Assembly (NCBI RefSeq): GCF_032271945.1
Contig: NZ_CP130319.1
Coordinates: 2,747,001-2,811,000 of the forward strand
DNA length: 64,000 bases
From: Paenibacillus sp. MBLB1832
GTDB taxonomy: Bacteria > Bacillota > Bacilli > Paenibacillales > NBRC-103111
Direction: 5' to 3'
Shown here piece after piece: positions 43,747 to 52,319 of the stretch (position 1 is the stretch's first letter; every line of letters starts with the position of its first letter). The translations under genes were made by a program, and so were the position numbers. The notes under the pieces are model-generated. The model saw only the letters and a program-made list of their open reading frames with translations, did no database searches and was not told the DNA's origin.

Positions 43747-45348
43747 ATGACAAGGTCAACTCTACAGCAACAATCCTATGGAGTTGTTGCCACACCGAAT
43801 CCCCTTACCGCCGATGCAGGAATGGAGATCCTGAAGGCCGGCGGGAACGCCATCGATGCGGCTGTAGCTGCGGCTTTTATGCATACAGTAGTTACGCCCG
43901 ATAATTGCGGAGTCGCGGGCTATGCTGGTGCAATTGTATTTTATTTAGCCGATAGGAAAGAGGTGCTGGCCATTGATTACAACAGCCGAGCGCCAGGCTC
44001 CGCCCGTGAGGATCTATTTCCCGTTGAGCATCATGATGATGGCGGGTTCCGGGTACCGGAGAAGGTGAACGCGCATGGAGCTCTAGCCGTGGATGTGCCT
44101 GGTACCGTAGCTGGACTCGTGCTGGCACAGCGAGAGTTCGGTACGTTGCCGCTTCGCACCGTCCTGCAACCGGCAATTCGCGCAGCTCGCGAGGGCTTCC
44201 CGGTCTGTAAGGCTCTAGCCGCGTCCATTGCTGGCACGCTCGCTGCAAACGCACATGCGTTTCCCGAGGTTTATCGTCTTCATACGATTAATGGTAGACC
44301 TCCTCTGGAGGGAGAAATTCTTACGAATTCCGAACTGGCGGACACGCTCGAGCTTATCGCCGAAGGCGGATCAACAGCCTTCTATGAAGGAAAGATCGCA
44401 CAGCAAATCGTTGAGACAGTACAAGGGCATGGTGGGCTGTTGACCTTGGAGGACTTGGCTGCTTATCAAGCGCGCATCGTTAAGCCGATTCATATCCAAT
44501 ATCGGGGACATGACATCTACACACCACCGCTTTCTGCAGGCGGTCTAACCGTTCTCCAAGCGCTGCGAGTGCTTGAAGGCTTCGATGTAGCGGCTACAGG
44601 CGGCGGAGCACGGCTGCTTCATCTACTCATTGAAGTCGCCAAGGTGGTATTCCGCGAACGGCTTACCAAGTACGGCGATCTCCCGACAGCGGAAACGCTG
44701 ACCGAACAAGAGCTTGGCGATACGCTGATCGAGCAGCTGCGTCAAGAAGTTGCGGTAGCGCTGCAGAATCCCCAGAAGGGAAGGATCATTGCGCCTGATC
44801 CGGGAACCGGTACGATCCATTTCGCTACAGCGGATGCCAAAGGAAATGTCGTGTCGCTGACAACTACTCATGGCGCTGGTTTCGGCTCTCTGCTGGCTGT
44901 TCCTGGCACAGGGATCGTGCTTGGTCACGGGATGTGCAGATTCGATCCCCGTCCTGGCTGGCCTAATTCCGTCGCTCCGCATAAACAGCCGCTCCACAAC
45001 ATGGCGCCGCTGCTAGCTCTCCATAACGGCCGTCCATCGCTTGCGCTCGGTGCTGCTGGTGGGCGTACAATCCTGAACACGATTTATACAGTACTAACCC
45101 ATGTCATTGATCTCGGGTACAGTTTATCGCAAGCATTAGCGGCAGCGCGCTTCCATGTGGAGACGATGGAGCCAGTCTGGATTGAGGATGGTGATGAACA
45201 AATTACCCAAGCCTTAACCGAATTAGGGCATGAGGTGCTGATCAAGCCGGCGATCGGAACCCTGCAGGGCATTGCCTTCAATCAGGAAACGGGCTGGGCG
45301 CAAGGTGAGAGCGATCCACGCACGTTGGGTAAGGTCGTATCGGAGTAA
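43747..45348 (+). CDS. Gamma-glutamyltransferase family protein
   Basis: The 533-residue protein is a full-length GGT-type Ntn-hydrolase: ILKAGGNAIDAAVAAAFM near the N-terminus, the small-subunit start GTIHFATADAKGNVVSLTTT, whose Thr is the autocatalytic nucleophile, and the substrate loop HKQPLHNMAPLLAL. There is no signal peptide, so unlike Bacillus GGT it should stay in the cytoplasm. Family members transfer or hydrolyse gamma-glutamyl groups or act on amides such as cephalosporins. ATG 43747 has AAGGAG eleven bases upstream; a GTG at 43735 would lie inside the ribosome binding site. It carries leader L2. Confidence 0.88.
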   Translation: MTRSTLQQQSYGVVATPNPLTADAGMEILKAGGNAIDAAVAAAFMHTVVTPDNCGVAGYAGAIVFYLADRKEVLAIDYNSRAPGSAREDLFPVEHHDDGGFRVPEKVNAHGALAVDVPGTVAGLVLAQREFGTLPLRTVLQPAIRAAREGFPVCKALAASIAGTLAANAHAFPEVYRLHTINGRPPLEGEILTNSELADTLELIAEGGSTAFYEGKIAQQIVETVQGHGGLLTLEDLAAYQARIVKPIHIQYRGHDIYTPPLSAGGLTVLQALRVLEGFDVAATGGGARLLHLLIEVAKVVFRERLTKYGDLPTAETLTEQELGDTLIEQLRQEVAVALQNPQKGRIIAPDPGTGTIHFATADAKGNVVSLTTTHGAGFGSLLAVPGTGIVLGHGMCRFDPRPGWPNSVAPHKQPLHNMAPLLALHNGRPSLALGAAGGRTILNTIYTVLTHVIDLGYSLSQALAAARFHVETMEPVWIEDGDEQITQALTELGHEVLIKPAIGTLQGIAFNQETGWAQGESDPRTLGKVVSE

Positions 45349-45406
45349 GCATAAGCAGCTATTCCAGGCTCACACCCTAATAACTTAGAGAGGATGATTC
45401 TAAGCA

Positions 45407-46788
45407 ATGAGAACAATACGCCGTTTTGCACTTATTTATGTAGTTCTCTTCTGCATAAGTTTGGTAACCGTTTTACCAGCATATGCGGCGGAACCTTATG
45501 CTTTCGGCCTTCGGCCGAGTTCCGTCGGCTGCCCGGAGGGCATAAGCCTCCCGAGTCTAAATGATGCATATAAGAGCCGTATTGCCGGAGCGTTGACAAC
45601 CGCACAAGACGTGTATGGACAGCAACAGTTAGAGGCGCCGGGAGGACCGACATATAATGGCGTTAAGGATTTTCTGTCGCCAATTATGTATTCAATAGCG
45701 CCAGCCGCTCAAGGTGGATTTCAAACGGATACAGGTGTGTATTACATACCCTTCGGACAGCCAAAGCAGTCGACGCTTCCCGGCGATGTCGCTTTAACCG
45801 TTGCGGACGGTAGCCAGATCATCTCCAATAAATTTGGCGGGCTGAGCACGCGGATTTTTGTAGGAACCGGCGGTCAAGAACAATTTGGGTCGTGCCTGGC
45901 AAATCTCGATACGCCTGAGTTGTATAACAATTATTTACCTGTGCTCGAGCTTCATTATAAAGATGCTAACTCGATCGAGTACCAACAAGAGTCCTTAGCG
46001 ACCTTACTGCCAGGTACAGATTATATAGCTAGCTTTGTGGAAATAACAGCAGATCGCGGTAAGTCGAAGGAGTCGTCCACGCATGTTCGGGTCCAGGTGT
46101 GCGAGAACTGCAATTTGCATCCGGAAGGCAATCGACTGGTCGACGATCAGGGCCGCACTCACCTTTATTTTAGCCCTGGCGCCGTTTTCAATCAGAATGA
46201 GCTCGATTATACGCTGGATGTAAAGAAAAAAGATCAAAACACGATTCATATTGTGCGACTGGTTACTCTCCCTGCACGCCGCCAACCTACGAAAACGGCT
46301 GGTTGCCAGGTGAATACTACCGAGGTATGTACCTGTCACCCAACAGCGCAAACAATGGCTTCTTTCTAAAGCTGCTTAGAAGCATTCTGATTCATGAAGT
46401 GACAAATGATCAAGGAGATCCGCAAAGCTTAAATCTCGCGTTCTCCACACCGAGAGATTGGTTAGAGGACGGTAAGCAAATCAAGGTACAATCCTCCCCG
46501 ACTCTGTTTGGGCCGGTTAGCTATACAATCCGCTCTGAAATCAAGCACAAACAAGTGAATGCCGATCTCCAGCTGCCAGATCGATTGCCGATCAACAGCT
46601 TGCAGCTGCGGCTGCGGGTTCCCGAAGGCAACCGGTTAACCGGCGTAGAAGTGAACGGAAAGCCTTACTTGCAATTCGATCCAAACACAGAAACGATTGA
46701 TTTAACAGGTATTACAGGTAAGCTTGCGATTCACGCTACGTATACGGACGTCAAGCATGCAGAAAATGGAAACGCGGAAAGCAGGTAA
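45407..46788 (+). pseudogene. Secreted beta-rich/glycosidase-like protein, frameshifted
   Basis: The first part (45407-46262) has a signal peptide (VVLFCISLVTVLPAYA) and a beta-rich domain (ALTTAQDVYGQQQLEAPGGP, LSTRIFVGTGGQEQFGS). Near 46265 the frame shifts: another frame restores SPCTPPTYENGWLPGEYYRG and GFFLKLLRSILIHEVTND and continues to 46788. The second part resembles the C-terminal region of the same kind of protein, so a middle segment may also be deleted. I do not recognise a named family. At about 460 codons it looks short for a two-domain glycosidase. It is followed 5 bp later by the acetyltransferase gene. Confidence 0.6.
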
Positions 46789-46793
46789 ATCGC

Positions 46794-47594
46794 ATGCTGA
46801 CTCAACAAGCACTCATTGAATCGTTTAGACGGATAGGAATCCAGCAGGGAAAACCGATTGTCGTCCACAGTTCTCTGCGTAGTTTGGGGCCAGTTGATGG
46901 CGGGGCGGATACGGTGCTGGATGCCTTACTAGCATATTTAGGTAAAGACGGGCTGCTAATCATGCCTACTTTTACTTATGACAATCCTGGCTTTGATCCT
47001 GATAAATCAAAGAGCCTGACCGGTGCATTAACGGAAGTTTTCCGCAAACGCAGCCCCTCGGTACGTTCGCTGCATCCCACCCACTCGGTTGCAGCTAGCG
47101 GGAAGGAGGCAGCTCGCATCTGCGAGGGCCATCATCAAGTGCCAGGTCTTGGCATCGATAGCCCGTTGGATCGAGCGGCGAAAGAAGGGGGGGGCGTTCT
47201 GCTAATCGGGGTAGGGCATACGTCCAATTCTACCATTCATGTGGGTGAATCCTATGCCAGACTGCCTTTCCTACACGTTCCTTTTACCCCGAATTGGCCG
47301 AATCCAATTCAAATTGCAGGCCAAGGGAGAGGGCAGCTGGAAGTTTACCTTGACGAACATCCGGGCTGCAGCAGGGCATTCGGTACCGTGGAGGCTCCAC
47401 TTCGCCAAAGAGGGTCAATAAAAGACGGGCTCATCGGCAAAGCGCTAGCGCAGTGGATGCCAGGGCAAGCCGTAATCGATGTCACCCTTGACTTGCTTCA
47501 GAAAGACAAAAACGCCTTGCTTTGCACAGATTCGAATTGTTACCGCTGCAGCAGATCCAGAGCAATTCTTCATCAAGAAAAAAAGAAAAACTAG
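46794..47594 (+). CDS. AAC(3)-family N-acetyltransferase-like protein
   Basis: The 266-residue protein has the AAC(3)/YokD pattern: VVHSSLRSLGPVDGGADTVL, LIMPTFTYDNPGFDP, RSLHPTHSVAASGKEA and VLLIGVGHTSNSTIHVGE. Family members transfer acetyl from acetyl-CoA to an amine of an aminoglycoside; many genomic members act on unknown amines. A C-terminal CTDSNCYRCSRSR cysteine cluster may bind zinc. It lies in a sugar-catabolic context, so an amino sugar substrate is possible (inference). Confidence 0.85.
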   Translation: MLTQQALIESFRRIGIQQGKPIVVHSSLRSLGPVDGGADTVLDALLAYLGKDGLLIMPTFTYDNPGFDPDKSKSLTGALTEVFRKRSPSVRSLHPTHSVAASGKEAARICEGHHQVPGLGIDSPLDRAAKEGGGVLLIGVGHTSNSTIHVGESYARLPFLHVPFTPNWPNPIQIAGQGRGQLEVYLDEHPGCSRAFGTVEAPLRQRGSIKDGLIGKALAQWMPGQAVIDVTLDLLQKDKNALLCTDSNCYRCSRSRAILHQEKKKN

Positions 47595-47596
47595 GG

Positions 47597-47625
47597 TTGA
47601 CGAAATCAAATTGCGGTGCTAAGAT
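47597..47625 (+). promoter_or_regulatory. Sigma-A promoter of the ROK regulator
   Basis: TTGACG (47597-47602), 17 bp, TAAGAT (47620-47625). Transcription would start near 47632, so the ROK transcript includes leader L3. Confidence 0.65.
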
Positions 47626-47662
47626 TCATAACATACTATTCCAATAGGAAAAATACGAAAGA

Positions 47663-47745
47663 GTTGACTGGTAAACCAGAGACACGACATCCCTTGTTGT
47701 GTCTTTTTTTTGTTTTACGCCAACTTTGATAGTAAAGCTAACAAT
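47663..47745 (+). promoter_or_regulatory. Leader element L3: hairpin, terminator and palindrome before the ROK gene
   Basis: GTTGAC leads into CTGG-TAAA-CCAG (47668-47679), then GAGACACGA, a ten-base terminator stem (47680-47689/47695-47704) with T8, and TTTGATAGTAAAGCTAACAA (47725-47744), a palindrome TTG.TAG-N5-CTA.CAA. It parallels L2 at 43628-43720. Two base pairs of the first hairpin differ in a compensating way (C-G to T-A). Confidence 0.6.
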
Positions 47746-47770
47746 CGAATGCCGAAAGGGGTGGCAACTT

Positions 47771-48829
47771 ATTTTAACGGGCAAACCTGCTTTGCTTAAA
47801 AAGATCAATGAGACGATGATTCTGGATCTTGTCCGACAGGAAGGCCCGATTTCTCGGGCTGACATCGCTAAAGCGCTGCAGATTAGCCGGCCGACGATTT
47901 CCAAGCTGGTTGGGGAGCTCGTGAACAGACGTGTCATTGTGGAAATTGGGGAAGGACAATCGAAGGGGGGCAAGCGGCCGATCCTGCTGCAGCTCAATCG
48001 GAATATGCATCTGATCGGCATTCATTTGTCTTATCCTTCTGTCAAATTAGCGATTGTCGATAATCTCGGCAACGTGCTTGTGCGGCAAGAGCTTGCAACG
48101 CCGGGGACGTTTCAGGAAATGATGGATGTGCTCATCAACGCTTCGAGTGAGTTGCTCCATTCGGCGGGCATAACCCATTCCACCGTCGCGGCCGTCAGTG
48201 TAGCGGTCGCCGGGATCACAGATGCAAGAACAGGGCGCATCGTCAGTTCAAGAAATTTCCCCTTTCTGGTAGGGACGGGATTGAAAGCGGCGCTGCAGCG
48301 ACAATACCGCGTGCCCATCTTGATTGATAATGATGTTTATATGGGCGTATATGGTGAAGCTTACGCCCTCTCTGCCGCAAGCGGCAGCAGTTTGGCTTTT
48401 GTCCGCATCGACAATCTGATCGGCCTAGGCATGTGGATCGACGGCCGAGTGTACCGGGGCAGCCAATTCGCTGCAGGTGAAATCGGCGATATGCTGGTTA
48501 GCGCAGAACGGCAGCTCGCGAGCGGCTATAGCCAGGAAGGCGGCTATTTCGAACGCTGGATGAATGAGCGTCAGGGCGAGGATCTCGATTATAAAATCGC
48601 TTGTTGCTTGGCTAATATCGTTTGTCTGTTTGCTCCAGATCGGCTTTTCATCGGTGGCGAACTGCTCATTGGCCGGGGAGGTGCGATAGATCGGATCAAC
48701 ACTATATTGAAGCGGATCAACGGGCGGGCTCCGCAATTGGAAACGGCCCGGTTCGGGGTGGACGCGGAATTAATTGGCAGTATATATGCCGCCGTCGACG
48801 CTATCCGGCAAAACGTCAAAATTTATTAA
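47771..48829 (+). CDS. ROK-family transcriptional regulator
   Basis: The 352-residue protein has an N-terminal winged helix (about 10-70: EGPISRADIAKALQISRPTI, SKLVGELVNRRVIVE) and a ROK sugar-kinase-like domain (IGIHLSYPSVKLAIVDNLGN, AVSVAVAGITDARTG, LIDNDVYMGVYGEAYA). It lacks the usual zinc CxCGxxGCxE motif, so it should be a pure repressor. No ATG/GTG/TTG gives a complete HTH without entering the upstream terminator. ATT 47771 follows AAAGGGGTGG, begins ILTGKPALLKKINE and fits the family start, so I place the start there. It probably represses itself and the operon at 48894. Confidence 0.8.
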   Translation: MLTGKPALLKKINETMILDLVRQEGPISRADIAKALQISRPTISKLVGELVNRRVIVEIGEGQSKGGKRPILLQLNRNMHLIGIHLSYPSVKLAIVDNLGNVLVRQELATPGTFQEMMDVLINASSELLHSAGITHSTVAAVSVAVAGITDARTGRIVSSRNFPFLVGTGLKAALQRQYRVPILIDNDVYMGVYGEAYALSAASGSSLAFVRIDNLIGLGMWIDGRVYRGSQFAAGEIGDMLVSAERQLASGYSQEGGYFERWMNERQGEDLDYKIACCLANIVCLFAPDRLFIGGELLIGRGGAIDRINTILKRINGRAPQLETARFGVDAELIGSIYAAVDAIRQNVKIY

Positions 48830-48893
48830 CGAATCACAGGAAAAGTCTTAGTATTCAGCCTTATTATTCAGTCTAATCAAGGGAGAGATACCA

Positions 48894-50483
48894 ATGAAAG
48901 CAAATCAACGCATATGGACCGGCGTCACGGCCGCTGCCCTAATGACAAGCGTATTGACCGCATGCACATCCTCAAATAACGAACCAGCTCAAGGTCAGGC
49001 AGCAGCCACCAGCAAACCCGCACAGCCTGCGAGTTTTACAATATTATCGAATGACGGCGGAAATCCATATGCCAAACAAGTCAAACCGGATGACAAGTAT
49101 TTTAAGGAAGCGTCACGGCTGTTCAGCGAATTCAGCGGCAAGCCGACAACGGTTAACTGGCAGTATCTGGATGCTGCAACCTACTCACAGTTGTTATCGG
49201 TCCGATTCGCATCGAACGATTTGACGGAAGTCATCTCCTCTACGTCAATTACCGACAAAGGTCATCCGACTGCAGTGGAGAACGGTGCGTTTTTACCCCT
49301 AAACGAACTGCTAGACAAATACGGCCAAAATATTAAGAAAAAGGTGCCGCAATATGTTTGGGATAATCCGAGCATCAGCCGTGACGGTAAAATTTACGCG
49401 ATTCCGAAGCTGCTGACCCCGCTCAATCCCAAAGGGCTTTACTACCGCAAAGACTGGTTGGATAAGCTCGGTTTGAAACCGCCTGAGACACTGGAAGACT
49501 ATCTCGCCTATTTCGAAGCGGTTAAAACGAAAGACCCGAACGGCAACGGCCAAGCCGATGAAATCGGCTATCCACTGCGTGGCGGAATCAACTTTGGCGA
49601 TTCATTCTTCGGTTATTTCGGTGCAAATCCAGGCAGCTGGACCTTCACGGACGGGAAATTCATCCCGGACATTATCCGACCGGAAATGAAGCAAGCGATC
49701 GCCTTTTATAAACAGTTGTATGACAAAGGGTACATCAACAAAGATTTCGCAACGATCAATGCGGCCGACTGGTCTAAGCTGATCTTGTCCGATAAGGCGG
49801 CGCTTTGGACGTACGATCTGCGTAACGTTGCCGATTATACAACTGAGAAATTCGCCGGCAAATCAGCGAAGGTCGACTTTCTGCCAGGTCCGAAAAACGC
49901 GCAAGGGAAAATTAATATCGGCGACCGAGGTCTTGGCGTCGCGAAAGTATTTATGATTAACGCCAAATCGAAAAATCCGGAACGGTTCGTCGAGTATATG
50001 AATTGGATCTATTCGGATGACGCGAAGAAAACGGAATTCTTCGATTTTGGGATCGAAGGTCAAAACTTTGCAAAAAAAGACGGAAAAATTGAATGGAACG
50101 CATTCGGTCCTGAAAACAAGGACGACAAAGTGTTTTATCAAACGATGATGAACCCGTCTTGGGATGCCCGTATGGATTTAGCTGTCGTCGAGAAAACCGG
50201 AACCGTGGATAAAGCTGCGCTACAACGCGCAATAGGATATACCGAAACGAATCTGGGGGACAATCAGGCGCTTAACATGCCGGCCCTGGAGTCGATTAAA
50301 ACGAAGCCGGAGTTAGGCATTGATGCCGGATCACTGTTCCTAGATATGTTCGCCAAAGTCGTATCTGGAAAAGAAAACACGGACACCGCTTTCGATAAAT
50401 TTGTGTCCGACTGGAAAAAACGCGGTGGCGACGACGCCATCAAGGAAGCGACGGACTGGTATAACAAAACGAAGAAAAAATAA
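48894..50483 (+). CDS. Extracellular solute-binding lipoprotein (LplA-type)
   Basis: The 529-residue protein has a lipoprotein signal with LTAC (Cys near residue 24) and a Gln/Ala/Pro-rich linker. The binding-protein domain includes VNWQYLDAATYSQLLSVRF and LTPLNPKGLYYRKDWLDKL. The LplA-like size suggests an oligosaccharide ligand. It is the first gene of an operon of nine genes running to 63134, 64 bp after the ROK regulator. A GGGAGAG ribosome binding site precedes the ATG. Confidence 0.92.
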   Translation: MKANQRIWTGVTAAALMTSVLTACTSSNNEPAQGQAAATSKPAQPASFTILSNDGGNPYAKQVKPDDKYFKEASRLFSEFSGKPTTVNWQYLDAATYSQLLSVRFASNDLTEVISSTSITDKGHPTAVENGAFLPLNELLDKYGQNIKKKVPQYVWDNPSISRDGKIYAIPKLLTPLNPKGLYYRKDWLDKLGLKPPETLEDYLAYFEAVKTKDPNGNGQADEIGYPLRGGINFGDSFFGYFGANPGSWTFTDGKFIPDIIRPEMKQAIAFYKQLYDKGYINKDFATINAADWSKLILSDKAALWTYDLRNVADYTTEKFAGKSAKVDFLPGPKNAQGKINIGDRGLGVAKVFMINAKSKNPERFVEYMNWIYSDDAKKTEFFDFGIEGQNFAKKDGKIEWNAFGPENKDDKVFYQTMMNPSWDARMDLAVVEKTGTVDKAALQRAIGYTETNLGDNQALNMPALESIKTKPELGIDAGSLFLDMFAKVVSGKENTDTAFDKFVSDWKKRGGDDAIKEATDWYNKTKKK

Positions 50484-50515
50484 GGGCCGACGCAGACGGC
50501 GGGAGGAGTACTGAC

Positions 50516-51415
50516 ATGCTGCGCAAACTGCAATCGAACGCTCCGCTCGCGCTGTTCATCATCGCGCTGCCGGGGATGCTGCACTTTATTATTTTTAAAT
50601 ATGTACCACTGCTCGGGAACGTCATCGCTTTTCAGAAATATGACATGTTCCGGGGCATATCCGGCAGCCTTTGGGTCGGCTTGGACCATTTCGTGACGAT
50701 GTTTCAATATGCGGATTTCGCGAACATCTTGAAAAACACGGTCATTCTCAGCTTTTACCGGCTGGTGTTCGCCTTCCCTGCTCCGCTTCTTCTAGCGCTG
50801 CTGCTCAACGAGATTATTCATACGACGTTTAAGCGAACAGTGCAGACGGTTCTTTATTTCCCGCATTTCTTATCATGGGTCATCGTCGGTGGAATATTTA
50901 TCCGATTGCTGCACTTTGATGGAATGGTGAATGACTTGCTTTCGCTCTTTGGGCTGGAACGCACCTACTGGCTGCAGCAGGTCGCGTATTTCCGGACGAT
51001 ACTTGTCACGTCAGGCATATGGAAGGAAGCGGGCTGGGGAACGATTATCTATTTGGCTGCTATTGCAGGTGTGAATCCAAACTTATACGAAGCGGCGATG
51101 GTAGACGGCGCCAACCGCTGGCAGCGAATGCGGCATGTGACCTTACCGGCGCTGATGCCGGCTATCATCGTGCTTTTATTACTGCGGATCGGTCATTTGC
51201 TTGACTCTGGAGCAGAGGAAGTGCTGATGTTCTCCAATCCGTTAGTGCGCAATGTGGCCGAAGTTATCGATACTTACGTATATCGGGTCGGTTTGATGGA
51301 CGCCCAGTATAGCTACACAACGGCAATCGGGATGTTCAAATCTGTCGTTGGCTTCATTTTGATCGTCGGTTTGAACCGATTGGCCAAGAAAACGACAGGC
51401 GAGAGCATCTATTGA
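50516..51415 (+). CDS. ABC transporter permease (LplB-type)
   Basis: The 299-residue protein has six membrane segments (LALFIIALPGMLHFIIF first), an EAA loop PNLYEAAMVDGANRWQRMRH and the IDTYVYRVGLMDAQYSYTTA signature of LplB-type permeases. It lies 32 bp after the binding protein and 18 bp before its partner. No ATPase is encoded in the operon. Confidence 0.92.
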   Translation: MLRKLQSNAPLALFIIALPGMLHFIIFKYVPLLGNVIAFQKYDMFRGISGSLWVGLDHFVTMFQYADFANILKNTVILSFYRLVFAFPAPLLLALLLNEIIHTTFKRTVQTVLYFPHFLSWVIVGGIFIRLLHFDGMVNDLLSLFGLERTYWLQQVAYFRTILVTSGIWKEAGWGTIIYLAAIAGVNPNLYEAAMVDGANRWQRMRHVTLPALMPAIIVLLLLRIGHLLDSGAEEVLMFSNPLVRNVAEVIDTYVYRVGLMDAQYSYTTAIGMFKSVVGFILIVGLNRLAKKTTGESIY

Positions 51416-51433
51416 GAAAAGGAGGCTGAGCAC

Positions 51434-52297
51434 ATGCCAATTTACCGATCGGAACGCTGGTTTCAGGCGGGGCTAGCACTGTTCTTCATCGTCATGGGCA
51501 TCATTATGCTGGTACCGATGCTGCATGTGATCGCGTTATCGTTAAGCGATTCACATCATGCCACAACGGGACACATTGGTCTGCTGCCTCAAGGATTTAC
51601 ACTGGATTCTTACAAAAAGATCATGGGCGAAACCCGAATTTGGCGCTCGCTAGGTGTAACTGTATATATCACGGTTTTAGGCACGCTGATTTCGTTATTT
51701 TTTACATCTACACTTGCCTATGCATTATCTCGCCCCCGTATGCCAGGCAAACCGCTTATTATGAAAGGAATCGTCATTACATTTATTTTCTCGGTGCCGC
51801 TAATTCCGTATTTCTTGACAGTGAATTCGCTCCATATGTTGAATACGTTGTGGTCCATTATGCTGCCTACCGCGTTGGGTGCCTTCAATGTCATCATTAT
51901 GAAAACATTTTTTCAAGGGCTCTCGAGTGAAATTTTCGATGCCGGTTCAATTGACGGCTGCAGCGAATTCGGAATTTTCTACAGGCTCGCAATTCCGCTT
52001 TCCAAGCCAGTCTTTGCAACAATCGGCTTATTTCATGCCGTAGGACAATGGAATTCTTATTTTTATGCGCTGATTTTTATTCGCTCGAAGGAGCTGTACC
52101 CGATTCAAATTGTTTTGCGTGGCATGATTGTCAATGCGGATATGGCCGGATGGGTCGTCAATGTTGACACGACATACTCTGCGGAAACGCTTCAGGCAGG
52201 CGTCATCATAGTCGCTATTTTGCCTATTGTTGCGGTATATCCGTTTTTGCAAAAATATTTCGTCAAAGGCGCTTATGTGGGATCCTTAAAAGAATAG
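51434..52297 (+). CDS. ABC transporter permease (YtcP-type)
   Basis: The 287-residue protein has six membrane segments, starting ALFFIVMGIIMLVPMLHVIA. The EAA loop SEIFDAGSIDGCSEFGIFYR and a final FVKGAYVGSLKE place it with YtcP/LplC permeases. It completes the importer; the product is released to the cytoplasm for the enzymes encoded next. AAAGGAGG precedes the start. Confidence 0.92.
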   Translation: MPIYRSERWFQAGLALFFIVMGIIMLVPMLHVIALSLSDSHHATTGHIGLLPQGFTLDSYKKIMGETRIWRSLGVTVYITVLGTLISLFFTSTLAYALSRPRMPGKPLIMKGIVITFIFSVPLIPYFLTVNSLHMLNTLWSIMLPTALGAFNVIIMKTFFQGLSSEIFDAGSIDGCSEFGIFYRLAIPLSKPVFATIGLFHAVGQWNSYFYALIFIRSKELYPIQIVLRGMIVNADMAGWVVNVDTTYSAETLQAGVIIVAILPIVAVYPFLQKYFVKGAYVGSLKE

Positions 52298-52319
52298 ACT
52301 TGCGGGGAGGAAAGACAGC

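Noticed and set aside
46004..46351. Minus-strand 115-codon frame inside the broken secreted protein
   Set aside because: No family motifs, no ribosome binding site, and the plus-strand frame has clear protein features.
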